Assembly: GCA_008087055.1 (NCBI GenBank)
Contig: VIEA01000001.1
Span: forward strand, 719,346-783,345
Direction of reading: 5' to 3'
From: Gammaproteobacteria bacterium LSUCC0096
GTDB taxonomy: Bacteria; Pseudomonadota; Gammaproteobacteria; Pseudomonadales; Litorivicinaceae
DNA length: 64,000 bases
The translations under genes were made by a program, and so were the position numbers. The notes beneath the pieces are model-generated. The model had not been told where the DNA came from, did not search any database, and saw only the letters and a list, made by a program, of their open reading frames with translations. Shown here piece by piece: positions 52,317 through 61,401 of this stretch (positions within the stretch are counted from its first letter, which is position 1; every line of letters starts with the position of its first letter).

Positions 52317-53086
52317 CTGAAATGCCGATTGACGCGGTGTTTTAGGGGCGCACTCACGCGTATTTCGGCGATTTTGGCGAGTTGTTTGCGATCGACTTGT
52401 GGACTGATAGGTTTCCGAATCCATGCTTCGACAAGGACGCCTGGTCGTAAAATTAGTTTTAAGAAATGATTAAAAAACGGTGCGTCTGTTCCCCAAGTAT
52501 AAAACTGACGATCTTTCTCTGATAACACACTGCCATGACGTTCACGGTAGATTAGGCTCACAGGCTGCGTATATGCGTTGGCTCGCTTAGGTGCCTCAAA
52601 AAGAGCACTTTTAAATGGTAAGACAGCGGTCCCGTCGGTCGATGTACCCTCGGGGAACATGATGACATTAAAGCCGTTTTCTAAGGCCTCTCCGAGTGGT
52701 GTAAGTTCGTCACCGGCGCGCGTTCGTCTCCGGGCAATGAAGATTGTGTGTTGAAGCCAAGCGATCCAGCCCACCACAGGCCAATCCCTGACTTCCTGTT
52801 TCGAGACAAAAACAGCAGGAATGAGACTGCCTAAAACAAACACATCGAGATAGGAGACGTGGTTGGCAACAACAAATAATGGACGTCGCGGGCTAAAGTC
52901 ATTGAATACCCGTATACGAATTCCGAGTATCCGTAATGCCCCGCGATAAAATCTGAGTCGTAAATGCCGCCCATCACCTGTTCTCAGAATGAAGCCGAGT
53001 GACTGTTGAATTAACGAGAGTAAAAACCAGCCTAACAGCAAAATAATACGAACGATGGCTCGCAAAATTGCACCAACTATCTCCAT
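52313..53086 (-). CDS. PlsC-type lysophospholipid acyltransferase
   Basis: 257 residues from ATG 53086; an upstream TTG at 53119 would overlap the previous gene. An N-terminal hydrophobic helix (about 6-30) precedes the acyltransferase motifs NHVSYLDVFVLG (H-x4-D, about 75-86), HTIFIARRRTRAGDE and IMFPEGTSTDG (about 143-153). It acylates lysophosphatidate or another lysolipid at the inner membrane. It follows ppnN by 5 bases. Confidence 0.83.
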   Translation of the reverse strand: MEIVGAILRAIVRIILLLGWFLLSLIQQSLGFILRTGDGRHLRLRFYRGALRILGIRIRVFNDFSPRRPLFVVANHVSYLDVFVLGSLIPAVFVSKQEVRDWPVVGWIAWLQHTIFIARRRTRAGDELTPLGEALENGFNVIMFPEGTSTDGTAVLPFKSALFEAPKRANAYTQPVSLIYRERHGSVLSEKDRQFYTWGTDAPFFNHFLKLILRPGVLVEAWIRKPISPQVDRKQLAKIAEIRVSAPLKHRVNRHFS

Positions 53087-53091
53087 ATATT

Positions 53092-54480
53092 TCAATGTTT
53101 TGAGACGATCTTGTAACAAGGCGTATAATTTCCGTCGATCTTCATTCGATTTTCATTGATAAGACGTTGTAGCAGGCTATCAATCGCCGCGACAAGGCGA
53201 GGAGCAGCCTGAATTTCAAATGGCCCTCGAGTATCAATCAATCTCCGTGTCTCTGGTTTGACGTTACCTGCGACAATTCCAGAAAACAAACAACGAAGTT
53301 CACAAGCGAGATCTTGTGGCTCTTGATTATCATGAAGCTGAAGCGCAGCCATCGATTCATGGGTTGGTACAAAGCTTGATTGCAGAGCATTGGGTATATG
53401 TAGAGTCCAATTGAAGTAATAGGCATCGTCAGTTCGTAAACGATGTGTTTTCACGTCGTCTCGACCGCGCTGGATCCGCTCTGCGACGGCGACGGCATCA
53501 TCGATGATGATTTCGATGCGAGAAGCGACACGTTGCCCCAGGGTCTCGATCAAAAATTGCATGTAGGAATCGATGACAGGCTTTGATGATTCTGGCCCTG
53601 TTAAAATAACTGGGAGCGGGTCGTCTGCATTGCGTGCATCGCTCAAGATTGCCAATAAATAGAGAATTTCTTCAAACGTTCCTGCGCCGCCCGGGAAAAT
53701 GACAATGCCATGTGCGATTCGGACAAAGGCTTCAAGACGCTTTTCGATATCCGGCATGATGACCAGCTCGGATACCACCCCATTTGGTGGTTCGGCGGCA
53801 ATGATTCCGGGCTCACTGATCCCGATAAACCGTCCTTGCACATAGTTCTGCCGTTTGTGGGCATAGAGTGCGCCTCGCATCGGTCCTTTCATGGCTCCGG
53901 GGCCGCAGCCAGTACAGATATCAAGCTTGCGTAGTCCAAGTTCTTGTCCCACAGCTTGTGTGTAGTCGTATTCCGATTTACTAATGCTGTGTCCACCCCA
54001 GCAAACGATGCAAGACAGTTCTCGATTTGATTCAAGTACTTTCGCGTTTCGTAGGAGTTCAAAAACAAGATTTGAACATTCGTTAGGAGAGAGTTCCTGC
54101 GGTTCCTGACACAAGTCCCGGCTATGCAATAAATCCCTCAAGACTGCGAATAGCTGATCATGAATCGTTTCGATCAGAACGCCATCGACAAATGCTTGCG
54201 CTGGAGCGTGTTTCAAAATGACCTTCAGCCCGCGTGGATGGCGCTCAAACTCCATGTCGAAGTCTGGATATTGAGCAAACAAACCGAGACTGTCATCTGT
54301 CGCGACACCGCTATTGAGTACCGCCAGGGCGCAACTTCGTATGAGAGGGTAGAGCGTCGCATCAGTTCGATTGATCAAGCGATCGACTTCGTCTTGGCTC
54401 AGAAAAGCGAGATGATTTCTTGGGTGAACTGAGGTTTCGAGAAGTGTAATGGCCTCAGTTATAGCGCTTGGGCGATTCAT
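53092..54480 (-). CDS. ppnN: Nucleotide 5'-monophosphate nucleosidase PpnN (LOG family)
   Basis: The 462-residue protein has long regions close to E. coli PpnN/YgdH: CWGGHSISKSEYDYTQAVG, then GLRKLDICTGCGPGAMKGPM. The LOG motif FPGGAGTFEEILYLLAI (about 267-283) and an N-terminal extension present only in the PpnN type are both visible. It cleaves purine and pyrimidine nucleoside monophosphates to base and ribose-5-phosphate and responds to (p)ppGpp in E. coli. Confidence 0.9.
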   Translation of the reverse strand: MNRPSAITEAITLLETSVHPRNHLAFLSQDEVDRLINRTDATLYPLIRSCALAVLNSGVATDDSLGLFAQYPDFDMEFERHPRGLKVILKHAPAQAFVDGVLIETIHDQLFAVLRDLLHSRDLCQEPQELSPNECSNLVFELLRNAKVLESNRELSCIVCWGGHSISKSEYDYTQAVGQELGLRKLDICTGCGPGAMKGPMRGALYAHKRQNYVQGRFIGISEPGIIAAEPPNGVVSELVIMPDIEKRLEAFVRIAHGIVIFPGGAGTFEEILYLLAILSDARNADDPLPVILTGPESSKPVIDSYMQFLIETLGQRVASRIEIIIDDAVAVAERIQRGRDDVKTHRLRTDDAYYFNWTLHIPNALQSSFVPTHESMAALQLHDNQEPQDLACELRCLFSGIVAGNVKPETRRLIDTRGPFEIQAAPRLVAAIDSLLQRLINENRMKIDGNYTPCYKIVSKH

Positions 54481-54543
54481 GAAAAGATCCTATACATGAC
54501 GATTTGAGGGTTACATATTTCGTGTGACTAAAAAAGCGGTGAG

Positions 54544-57500
54544 TTGATTTTTTGTTCGGAATCATTCAGTTTTCGTCCGCCCAATCGACGTGAGAGCACT
54601 TTGGCATCGTTTACTTGTGAAATACCGCATCCGAAACAGGATCAAAGGTCATTACTGACGCTGGAATTCCCTGATCTTCCGGTAACAGACGCGCTGGATG
54701 AGATTGAGGAGGCGATCTCGTCACATCAAGTTGTTGTGGTTGTGGGTGAAACGGGCTCGGGCAAGACAACACAGCTACCGAAGCTCTGTTTGAAACTCGG
54801 TCGGGGCGTCGAGAAACAGATTGTTCATACACAGCCCCGTCGTTTGGCTGCCCGCTCTGTCGCTAATCGCATTGCTGAGGAGCTTCAGACTGAGCTTGGA
54901 GATCTCTGCGGTTATCAGGTGCGCTTCGAGCGTCAGAGTTCTGATGACACGTCGATCAAATTAGTCACAGACGGACTTTTACTCGCAGAGTTTCGTGATG
55001 ATCCTTTGCTTGAACGGTATGACACAATCATCATCGACGAGGCTCATGAGCGCAGCCTCAATATTGATTTTCTGCTTGGAGTTCTGAAAACAATACTCCC
55101 CAAGCGGCCTGACCTGAAGGTTATTGTGACCTCGGCTACGATTAACTATGAGAAGTTTAGCGAGCACTTTGATAATGCGCCGGTGATACAGGTTTCGGGG
55201 CGAACTTTTCCGGTAGAAGTTCAATACCACCCGATTCGGGATGTCGATATCTCAAAATTAGATGGGACTCGGCTCGCGCAGGCAATCCATCAAGCAGTCT
55301 TTGATTTGCGGTCAATTGACCGGAATCAGCAGCGCCCGATGGGGGATATCTTGGTTTTCCTGCCAGGGGAACGTGAAATACGAGATGTTTCTCAATTCTT
55401 GAGACAGGCGGCGGTTGATCGGCTGGACGTGTTGCCTCTTTATGCAAGGCTTGGCGTAAAAGAACAAACGCGAATTTTCCATCCGAGTGGGCAGGGAATG
55501 CAGCGGATCGTTCTGGCGACCAATGTCGCCGAAACGTCACTGACTGTCCCAGGAATTCGATACGTTATCGATTCTGGTCTTGCGAGGATTAGCCGCTACT
55601 CGCCCCGCAGTCGGATCCAGCGGCTACCCATTGAGCCGATCAGTCAGGCAAGTGCCAATCAACGTTCAGGACGATGCGGGCGAACCGAGCCCGGCATCGC
55701 TATTCGCCTGTTTGACGAAGACGATTTTAAATCCCGCACTGAATTTACAGATGCTGAAATTCTAAGAACCAATCTGGCATCAGTGGTTCTGCAGTGCCTT
55801 GACCTTGATCTTGGTGATCCTCTGGACTTTCCTTTCGTCGATCCGCCTGAGCCACAGCTTGTTCGAGATGGTATTCATCAGCTCAGGGAATTGGATCTGG
55901 TGTCAGCGAAGGGTCGATTAACACCGCTTGGCCGTCGAGTTGCTCGAATGCCTCTTGACCCAAGGATCGGCCGAATTTTGCTGGATGCAGAAACGCGACG
56001 TGTATTTTGGGAAGTCAGTGTGGTCGCTTCCGCACTCTCGATCCAGGATCCTCGTGAGCCTAATTTTTCAAACGAAACGATTACCGATCCATCGAGTGAA
56101 TTTGTCACCTTACTGAATTTGTGGAATCAGGTTGAGGAGTCTCGCGATACCCTAAGTCACTCAAAGTTCCGTCAGTGGTGTGTGTCTGAAGGATTGAATT
56201 ACAACCGGTTGCGTGAATGGCGTGAAATTCATCGTCAGACGCTTCTTAGCTTCAAAGACCAAAAGCATGCAGCACAATCGGATGAGCTGGATCGCATCGG
56301 ATTCCATACGGCTCTTCTAACAGGTCTCGCGAGTCAGATTGGTCGACGGGAGGAGCATGATTATCTTGGCATCAGGAATCGGCACTTTCGGGTTCCAAAA
56401 ACGGCTTTACAGGTCAAAGCGCCGTGGGTCATGGTTGCAGAGCTTGTTGAGACTCATCGCGTGATTGCGCGGACGGTTGCGCAAATTGATCCAAAGTGGG
56501 TTGTTGATGCTGTCCCGCGCTTACTCAAGTACTCCTATGCAGAACCTTTCTGGTCAAAAAAACAGGGTCGTGCGTTGTGCTATCGCACCACGCGCCTTTT
56601 TGGATTGGCGTTAATCGAAAAAGAAACTGTGGGTTACGCCAAGATCGACGCATCCCATGCGAGAAAATTATTAATAACCGAAGGGTTAATCGCTGGCGAG
56701 ATACGCACGAGTCTGCCATTTGTGACGCATAACAAATCGGTTTTCATCGAAGCATCTGATGTTGAAGCGAAGCTACGCCGAGCGGATTTAATAAAAGCTC
56801 CTGATGATATGGTGGATTGGTTTTCATCGCGCTTCCCTGAGTCTGTATGTGATGTACGGAGTCTTGAATCATGGTGGAAGAGCGCCACGTCGGCTGAAAA
56901 GACAAGTTTCTATTTAACATTAGATGATTTAAAGCTCGATCCAGATGTGCAGCTTGATACCGAGCACTATCCCGAACAAGTGGCGCTCGGGCATTTAACG
57001 CTACCAGCCAGTTACCAATTTGCGCCTGGTCGTGATGAAGATGGGGTAACGGTTCAAGTCCCGCTAGAAGCTTTGATGCAACTGAAGCCTGATCACTTGG
57101 AAAAAACGGTTCCTGGGGCAATTGAAGAGAAAGTTGAAGCGATGATTCGTGCGTTACCGAAAGCCGTCCGCCGGCAATTGGTTCCAATTCCTGACTTCGT
57201 TAAGACCATCATGCCGGTCATCGACGCTGATCAAACTAGTCTAAGTCAGTGTGTTGCTCGGTGTGTGACCAAGCGAACCGGTGTTGCGATTGATCCACTT
57301 GTGTGGGCCGATCGCCAATTGGATGCGCGCCTCCAGTTACGTATTGAAGTGGTTAATTCAGACGGATTGGTGATCGATGTCGACCGTGATCTGAGCGCCT
57401 TGCAGGACCGATTAGGCTCGCAAGTGTCAGAGGTTCAGGTGACTGAGTCATTGGAGACCTATCAGGACTGGCCTGCTGGTTTGCGCTTGGAGATCGAATC

Positions 57501-58308
57501 CTCAGCCCAGGTTGGTGGGGTCAAGATGAAGCGGTTTGAGCGTTTTGTTTTGCAAAGCCAAGGCGTTGTGCTCACGTATTTATTTGATCCAAAAGATGCA
57601 GATATTCAACATAAGGAGGCAGTTGCTCAATTACTTGTCGAGCGCTGTTCTGATCTCTTTCGATTCATTCAATCTAAAGATGTGACTTTTCAAAAGGCGG
57701 TGGTCTCCGTTTGTCACCACGAAGACGATCAAGCGCGGTTTAAACGATTGATCACGCTATCCTGTCTAGATCCCGATGTTGACATTATGGATAGTGACGC
57801 CTTTGTCTCGGCAAAACAGCGTGTGAGAGAAGTACTGGTCGATCAAGCAAAAATTATCGCTGCCGCGCTTGAATCTGCAAAAACACGTGAACGGCATTTG
57901 AAGCAACGCCTCGGCGGGAAGATACCACCGGCTTGGCTCAATCCGATTGCCGAAATGAAAGCGCATGTCACCGAATTATGTAGCGATATACTCGGTAATA
58001 CACCACCTGATCGACTGATTGATCTAGATCGCTATCTCAGCGCAATCGAAATGCGTTTGGAGAAATTACAGTCACGTTTGCTACTCGATGCGCAGTGGCA
58101 ACGGGAGATCGATCAAATTGAGTCTGGCTTGAAGCAATTGTGGCCGACCTATCCAACGGACTGGCGGGCGCAGGACCAAAAATTGGTTGACTTGAGGTGG
58201 CAAATCGAAGAGTTTCGCGTACTCTGTTTTGCGCAAACGTTGAAAACACGAGATAAAGTGTCATTTAAACGGCTATCGAATGCCTTGAGGGAATATCGAG
58301 AACTATGA
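54544..58308 (+). CDS. hrpA: ATP-dependent RNA helicase HrpA
   Basis: The 1254-residue DEAH-box helicase has Walker A VVGETGSGKTTQLPKLC (about 66-82), DEAHERS, SAT (TSATIN) and the QRSGRCGRTEPGIAIRLF motif VI (about 376-393). The helicase-associated and C-terminal HrpA-specific domain is about 600 residues long, as in E. coli HrpA (1300). It unwinds RNA and helps rescue stalled ribosomes. No ATG is available; TTG 54544 or TTG 54601 (after GAGAG) is the likely start. mlaA overlaps its end by 4 bases. Confidence 0.92.
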   Translation: MIFCSESFSFRPPNRRESTLASFTCEIPHPKQDQRSLLTLEFPDLPVTDALDEIEEAISSHQVVVVVGETGSGKTTQLPKLCLKLGRGVEKQIVHTQPRRLAARSVANRIAEELQTELGDLCGYQVRFERQSSDDTSIKLVTDGLLLAEFRDDPLLERYDTIIIDEAHERSLNIDFLLGVLKTILPKRPDLKVIVTSATINYEKFSEHFDNAPVIQVSGRTFPVEVQYHPIRDVDISKLDGTRLAQAIHQAVFDLRSIDRNQQRPMGDILVFLPGEREIRDVSQFLRQAAVDRLDVLPLYARLGVKEQTRIFHPSGQGMQRIVLATNVAETSLTVPGIRYVIDSGLARISRYSPRSRIQRLPIEPISQASANQRSGRCGRTEPGIAIRLFDEDDFKSRTEFTDAEILRTNLASVVLQCLDLDLGDPLDFPFVDPPEPQLVRDGIHQLRELDLVSAKGRLTPLGRRVARMPLDPRIGRILLDAETRRVFWEVSVVASALSIQDPREPNFSNETITDPSSEFVTLLNLWNQVEESRDTLSHSKFRQWCVSEGLNYNRLREWREIHRQTLLSFKDQKHAAQSDELDRIGFHTALLTGLASQIGRREEHDYLGIRNRHFRVPKTALQVKAPWVMVAELVETHRVIARTVAQIDPKWVVDAVPRLLKYSYAEPFWSKKQGRALCYRTTRLFGLALIEKETVGYAKIDASHARKLLITEGLIAGEIRTSLPFVTHNKSVFIEASDVEAKLRRADLIKAPDDMVDWFSSRFPESVCDVRSLESWWKSATSAEKTSFYLTLDDLKLDPDVQLDTEHYPEQVALGHLTLPASYQFAPGRDEDGVTVQVPLEALMQLKPDHLEKTVPGAIEEKVEAMIRALPKAVRRQLVPIPDFVKTIMPVIDADQTSLSQCVARCVTKRTGVAIDPLVWADRQLDARLQLRIEVVNSDGLVIDVDRDLSALQDRLGSQVSEVQVTESLETYQDWPAGLRLEIESSAQVGGVKMKRFERFVLQSQGVVLTYLFDPKDADIQHKEAVAQLLVERCSDLFRFIQSKDVTFQKAVVSVCHHEDDQARFKRLITLSCLDPDVDIMDSDAFVSAKQRVREVLVDQAKIIAAALESAKTRERHLKQRLGGKIPPAWLNPIAEMKAHVTELCSDILGNTPPDRLIDLDRYLSAIEMRLEKLQSRLLLDAQWQREIDQIESGLKQLWPTYPTDWRAQDQKLVDLRWQIEEFRVLCFAQTLKTRDKVSFKRLSNALREYREL

Positions 58309-59015
58309 TTCGTGCGATTGGCTTAGTTATCGCTTTGGTTTGCGCGCCCTTAGTGGTGCACGCTGAAACTGAAAACGATCCATTTGAGGGTTGGAATCGC
58401 GCGATGTTCTCGTTTAATCAAAAGGCTGATAAATATTTCCTGAAGCCAGTTGCCGAGGGATACCAAGCTGTCACGCCTGCACCGGTTCGTAAGGGAGTGA
58501 GTAACTTTTTCAATAACCTTGGTGAGCCGATCACGGCCGTTAACTCGGTTTTGCAGGCTAAGCCGGGAAAAGCAGCGCGTTCGTTGACTCGCTTTGTGTT
58601 TAATACCACCTTTGGTTTGCTCGGTATTTTCGATGTAGCAGGCGCGATGGGTATCGAACGTGAAAATGAGGACTTGGGCCAGACGCTTGCCTATTGGGGG
58701 GTTGGCTCAGGGCCGTATCTCGTCCTGCCGGTCTTGGGGCCAAGTAACCTTCGAGATCTTGGGGGGCGTTTTGGTGATCGCCCGCTGAATCCGATTAGCT
58801 GGCAAGACGAAGTCGGTACAACAGAATTATTGATCGGAGATGGTATTCAAACCCGTGCGCAACTGCTTGGGATGGAACCGAAATCGGTCGGCGATCCTTA
58901 CGTGTTGATGCGTAGTGCGTATGAGCAACGCCGCCGATACGAGATCAATGACGGCATTGTCGTTGACCTTTTCCTAGATGATCCCTTCCTGGATGACCCG
59001 TCAGTCGCTCAATAG
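58305..59015 (+). CDS. mlaA: MlaA-family intermembrane phospholipid transport protein
   Basis: 236 residues with the VacJ core DPFEGWNRAMFSFNQKADKY (about 25-44), PLGxFG-type NTTFGLLGIFDVAGAMG and a conserved DLGQTLAYWGVGSGPYLVLP (about 123-142). MlaA removes misplaced phospholipids from the outer membrane outer leaflet. The signal peptide (MIRAIGLVIALVCAPLVVHA) has no canonical lipobox: the only Cys is preceded by Val. The protein therefore may be soluble or membrane-embedded without a lipid anchor. Its stop overlaps tal by 15 bases. Confidence 0.88.
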   Translation: MIRAIGLVIALVCAPLVVHAETENDPFEGWNRAMFSFNQKADKYFLKPVAEGYQAVTPAPVRKGVSNFFNNLGEPITAVNSVLQAKPGKAARSLTRFVFNTTFGLLGIFDVAGAMGIERENEDLGQTLAYWGVGSGPYLVLPVLGPSNLRDLGGRFGDRPLNPISWQDEVGTTELLIGDGIQTRAQLLGMEPKSVGDPYVLMRSAYEQRRRYEINDGIVVDLFLDDPFLDDPSVAQ

Positions 59016-59933
59016 CGACTCGAGGGTTTCCTGGTCCTGAATAAAGCGGGTGATCCCGTCGGCGATTTTTTCGTTGGCCATCGGATCTGCAGCGATCGTT
59101 AACAAGAATTCATCACGGGATAGCTCTCTTAATGCGACTCCAGACAACTGCGCGTGCTCGAGACCATCGATCGTTTTATCTCTTGTAGCGAGTTCTTTCA
59201 GAAGGGAAGGCGAAATAGTCAGGCGGTCACATCCGGCCAGCGCGACCACTTGGTCTGCGGTTCTGAATGAAGCACCCATCACGATTGTTTGAATGCCGTG
59301 TCGCTTGTATAAGTCGAGAATGCGGCGAACAGATAAAACACCTGGATCTGTTTCTGCCGATGTTGGTGTTTCACCTTTGGCGACATACCAGTCATAAATT
59401 CGGCCAACAAATGGACTGATGAGTGTTGCTTTTGCGTTCGCGGCGGCGATCGCCTGAGCCTCACAGAACAACAGGGTCAAGTTACACCCAATGCCTTCGG
59501 CTTCAAGCGCTCTTGCAGCTTGAATACCTTCCCACGTTGATGCGAGTTTGATTAATACGCGCTCTTTAGGCAATCCAAGCTGAGCGTATTTTTCGATGAT
59601 TTGATGCGCCTGTTCGATCGATGCCTCGGTGTTAAATGACAATCGTGCATCGACCTCAGTTGAAATATAGCCCGTGATTCGTCCAGCGATTTCGAACCCG
59701 AATCTTACCGCGAGGTCTAGCGCTGCTTCTTGAACCGACTGAAAAACTCCACTTGCTAACTTTTCTTTTGTTTGTGCAATCAGGTGTTCTGTTACACCGG
59801 ACTGCGCCTGTTTTAGGATCAGCGATGGGTTGGTCGTAGCGTCAACTGGCTTGAACTGTTCAATCGCTTGAAAGTCAGCTGTGTCTGCGACAACAACACT
59901 TAGTTTTCGTAATTGGTCGAGTGTGCTTGTCAT
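59001..59933 (-). CDS. tal: Transaldolase
   Basis: The 310-residue class I aldolase of the pentose-phosphate pathway has Schiff-base Lys129 in RVLIKLASTWEGIQAA. The N-terminal VDATTNPSLILK (about 30-41) and GRITGYISTEVDARLSF (about 84-100) are signatures of the E. coli TalB-type. It interconverts sedoheptulose-7-phosphate and glyceraldehyde-3-phosphate. It overlaps dusA by 4 bases (ATGA), so the two are co-translated. Confidence 0.93.
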   Translation of the reverse strand: MTSTLDQLRKLSVVVADTADFQAIEQFKPVDATTNPSLILKQAQSGVTEHLIAQTKEKLASGVFQSVQEAALDLAVRFGFEIAGRITGYISTEVDARLSFNTEASIEQAHQIIEKYAQLGLPKERVLIKLASTWEGIQAARALEAEGIGCNLTLLFCEAQAIAAANAKATLISPFVGRIYDWYVAKGETPTSAETDPGVLSVRRILDLYKRHGIQTIVMGASFRTADQVVALAGCDRLTISPSLLKELATRDKTIDGLEHAQLSGVALRELSRDEFLLTIAADPMANEKIADGITRFIQDQETLESLLSD

Positions 59934-60922
59934 AAGTTCTCTACGTTAGGGATAGCTCTCAATGCGTCTTCGATGACTGACCAGTCGGCGCCTGGTAAAT
60001 GAGCGCGTTCGCTTAAAATCCGCCGGAACTGCCGAGCTCCGGGAACCTCATGATACAGATTGACCAAGTGTCTTGTCAGGTGTTTGAGCGGGAAACCCTG
60101 CTGAAGAATATCCTCAACGTAAGGTCGGTAGCTCTGGAGTGCCTCAAAGGCTGTTTGATGTGGTGGATCTTCGTTAAAAATTTCGCGGTCGACTTGCAAT
60201 AGGATTTGTGGATTTTGATATGCAGCACGACCGACCATGACACCATCGAATTCGCCTAATTCATTGATGCATTGATCAATTGTTTTTAATCCACCGTTTA
60301 AAACAATTTCCATATCCGAAAATTGTTTTTTTATTGCGTGAACTAATTTGTAATTTAATGGCGGAATCTCACGATTTTGTTTTGGTGATAAGCCGCCTAA
60401 TATCGCTTTTCGTGCATGAATAATGACATGTTTAATCTGTGCACGACTGAGCATGGCCATGAAATCAGGCAGCGTCTCTTCTGGGTTTTGATCATCGATA
60501 CCTAAGCGTATTTTTGCAGTGATTTTTGGACCGTTTTCCCCCGAGGCATTTTGCATCGCGCTAAAACATTCAGATACTTGCGCGGGATTGGCCATCAGGG
60601 CTGCTCCAAAACATCCAGCTTGAACTCGATCTGAAGGACAGCCAAGATTCAAATTAATCTCATAAAAACCCATCTCTTTAACTCGATGAGTTGCTTGATA
60701 CAGTTCATCTGGATTTGAGCCTCCGATCTGGAGGGCAAGAGGGTGCTCGGCTGACGAGTGTTCAGTTAATCTCTCGAGATCACCATAAATCAGCGCGGGC
60801 GCTGTTACCATTTCAGTGTAAAGAAGCGCTTTTTTGGTCAACGTGCGGGCAAATGCTCGCCAGTGACGGTCCGTCCACTCCATCATGGGTGCAGTTGAGA
60901 ATCGATATGCAGGAATTGTCAT
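59930..60922 (-). CDS. dusA: tRNA-dihydrouridine synthase A
   Basis: The 330-residue flavoenzyme reduces U20/U20a in tRNA. FSTAPMMEWTDRHWRAFART (about 8-27) and IHARKAILGGLSPKQNREIP mark DusA. The catalytic segment is odd: NLNLGCPSDRVQAGCFGAAL (about 90-109) has Ala where the catalytic Cys of the usual FGACLM should be, while a Cys appears four residues earlier at 104. The shifted Cys may substitute, or the enzyme may be altered. Otherwise the protein is full-length. It is the first gene of a dusA-tal operon. Confidence 0.88.
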   Translation of the reverse strand: MTIPAYRFSTAPMMEWTDRHWRAFARTLTKKALLYTEMVTAPALIYGDLERLTEHSSAEHPLALQIGGSNPDELYQATHRVKEMGFYEINLNLGCPSDRVQAGCFGAALMANPAQVSECFSAMQNASGENGPKITAKIRLGIDDQNPEETLPDFMAMLSRAQIKHVIIHARKAILGGLSPKQNREIPPLNYKLVHAIKKQFSDMEIVLNGGLKTIDQCINELGEFDGVMVGRAAYQNPQILLQVDREIFNEDPPHQTAFEALQSYRPYVEDILQQGFPLKHLTRHLVNLYHEVPGARQFRRILSERAHLPGADWSVIEDALRAIPNVENL

Positions 60923-60982
60923 ATCCGAAGTTTAACGAAAACTGAGTGATTAGAGCCACTTCTGCCATAATTATTATTATTG

Positions 60983-61060
60983 AACAAATAACTATTTGTT
61001 GAATACTTTAAAAGTAATCTTATTATTGTATTCAACATTATTGTTTTAGTTATTTGTTGA
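60983..61060. promoter_or_regulatory. AT-rich repeats in the H-NS-family gene leader
   Basis: AACAAATA-AC-TATTTGTT (60983-61000) is a perfect 8-base palindrome. TATTTGTTGA occurs twice as a direct repeat (60993-61002 and 61051-61060), the second reaching the GAGG ribosome-binding site. The region between 60960 and 61070 is strongly AT-rich with bendable TTATTATTATT runs. It fits a promoter under autoregulation by an H-NS-type protein, but this is inferred. Confidence 0.4.
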
Positions 61061-61071
61061 GGATTCTTTTC

Positions 61072-61389
61072 GTGGAATTAGAACATTTAAGTTTAAGTGA
61101 GCTCCAAGTTCTTCGTGTTCGGGTTGATCAGGAAATGGAGAAAAGACGTGCGCAGGTAAGAAAAGAAGGCTTGGAGAAAATTAAATCCATCGCAGCTGAA
61201 TATGGATTATCGGCTGATGAGTTGAAATTGCTCTCGGGTACAAAACCGTCAGGTAAGCGTGGATCAGTTGCGCCGAAATATCGTGATCCAAATAACGCAG
61301 AGAATACTTGGACTGGTCGTGGTCGTAAGCCGAAATGGGTTGAGGCTTTCTTGAACGGCGGCGGTCGCTTGGAACAGATCACAATCTAG
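61072..61389 (+). CDS. H-NS-family nucleoid-associated protein
   Basis: 105 residues from GTG 61072 with GAGG about 9 bases upstream; in-frame TTGs at 61054/61057 are less likely. The N-terminal half is a charged helix (LSELQVLRVRVDQEMEKRRA) for oligomerisation. The C-terminal domain contains APKYRDPNNAENTWTGRGRK, followed by PKWVEAFLNGGG. The WTGRGRKP core is the AT-hook-like DNA-binding motif of H-NS/StpA/MvaT relatives of the short form. It probably silences AT-rich DNA. Confidence 0.85.
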   Translation: MELEHLSLSELQVLRVRVDQEMEKRRAQVRKEGLEKIKSIAAEYGLSADELKLLSGTKPSGKRGSVAPKYRDPNNAENTWTGRGRKPKWVEAFLNGGGRLEQITI

Positions 61390-61401
61390 CTCTCTTCAAA
61401 G

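Noticed and set aside
56744-57187. 147-codon minus-strand frame inside hrpA
   Set aside because: It is antisense to the HrpA C-terminal domain, and Leu/His-rich low-information composition suggests a shadow frame.
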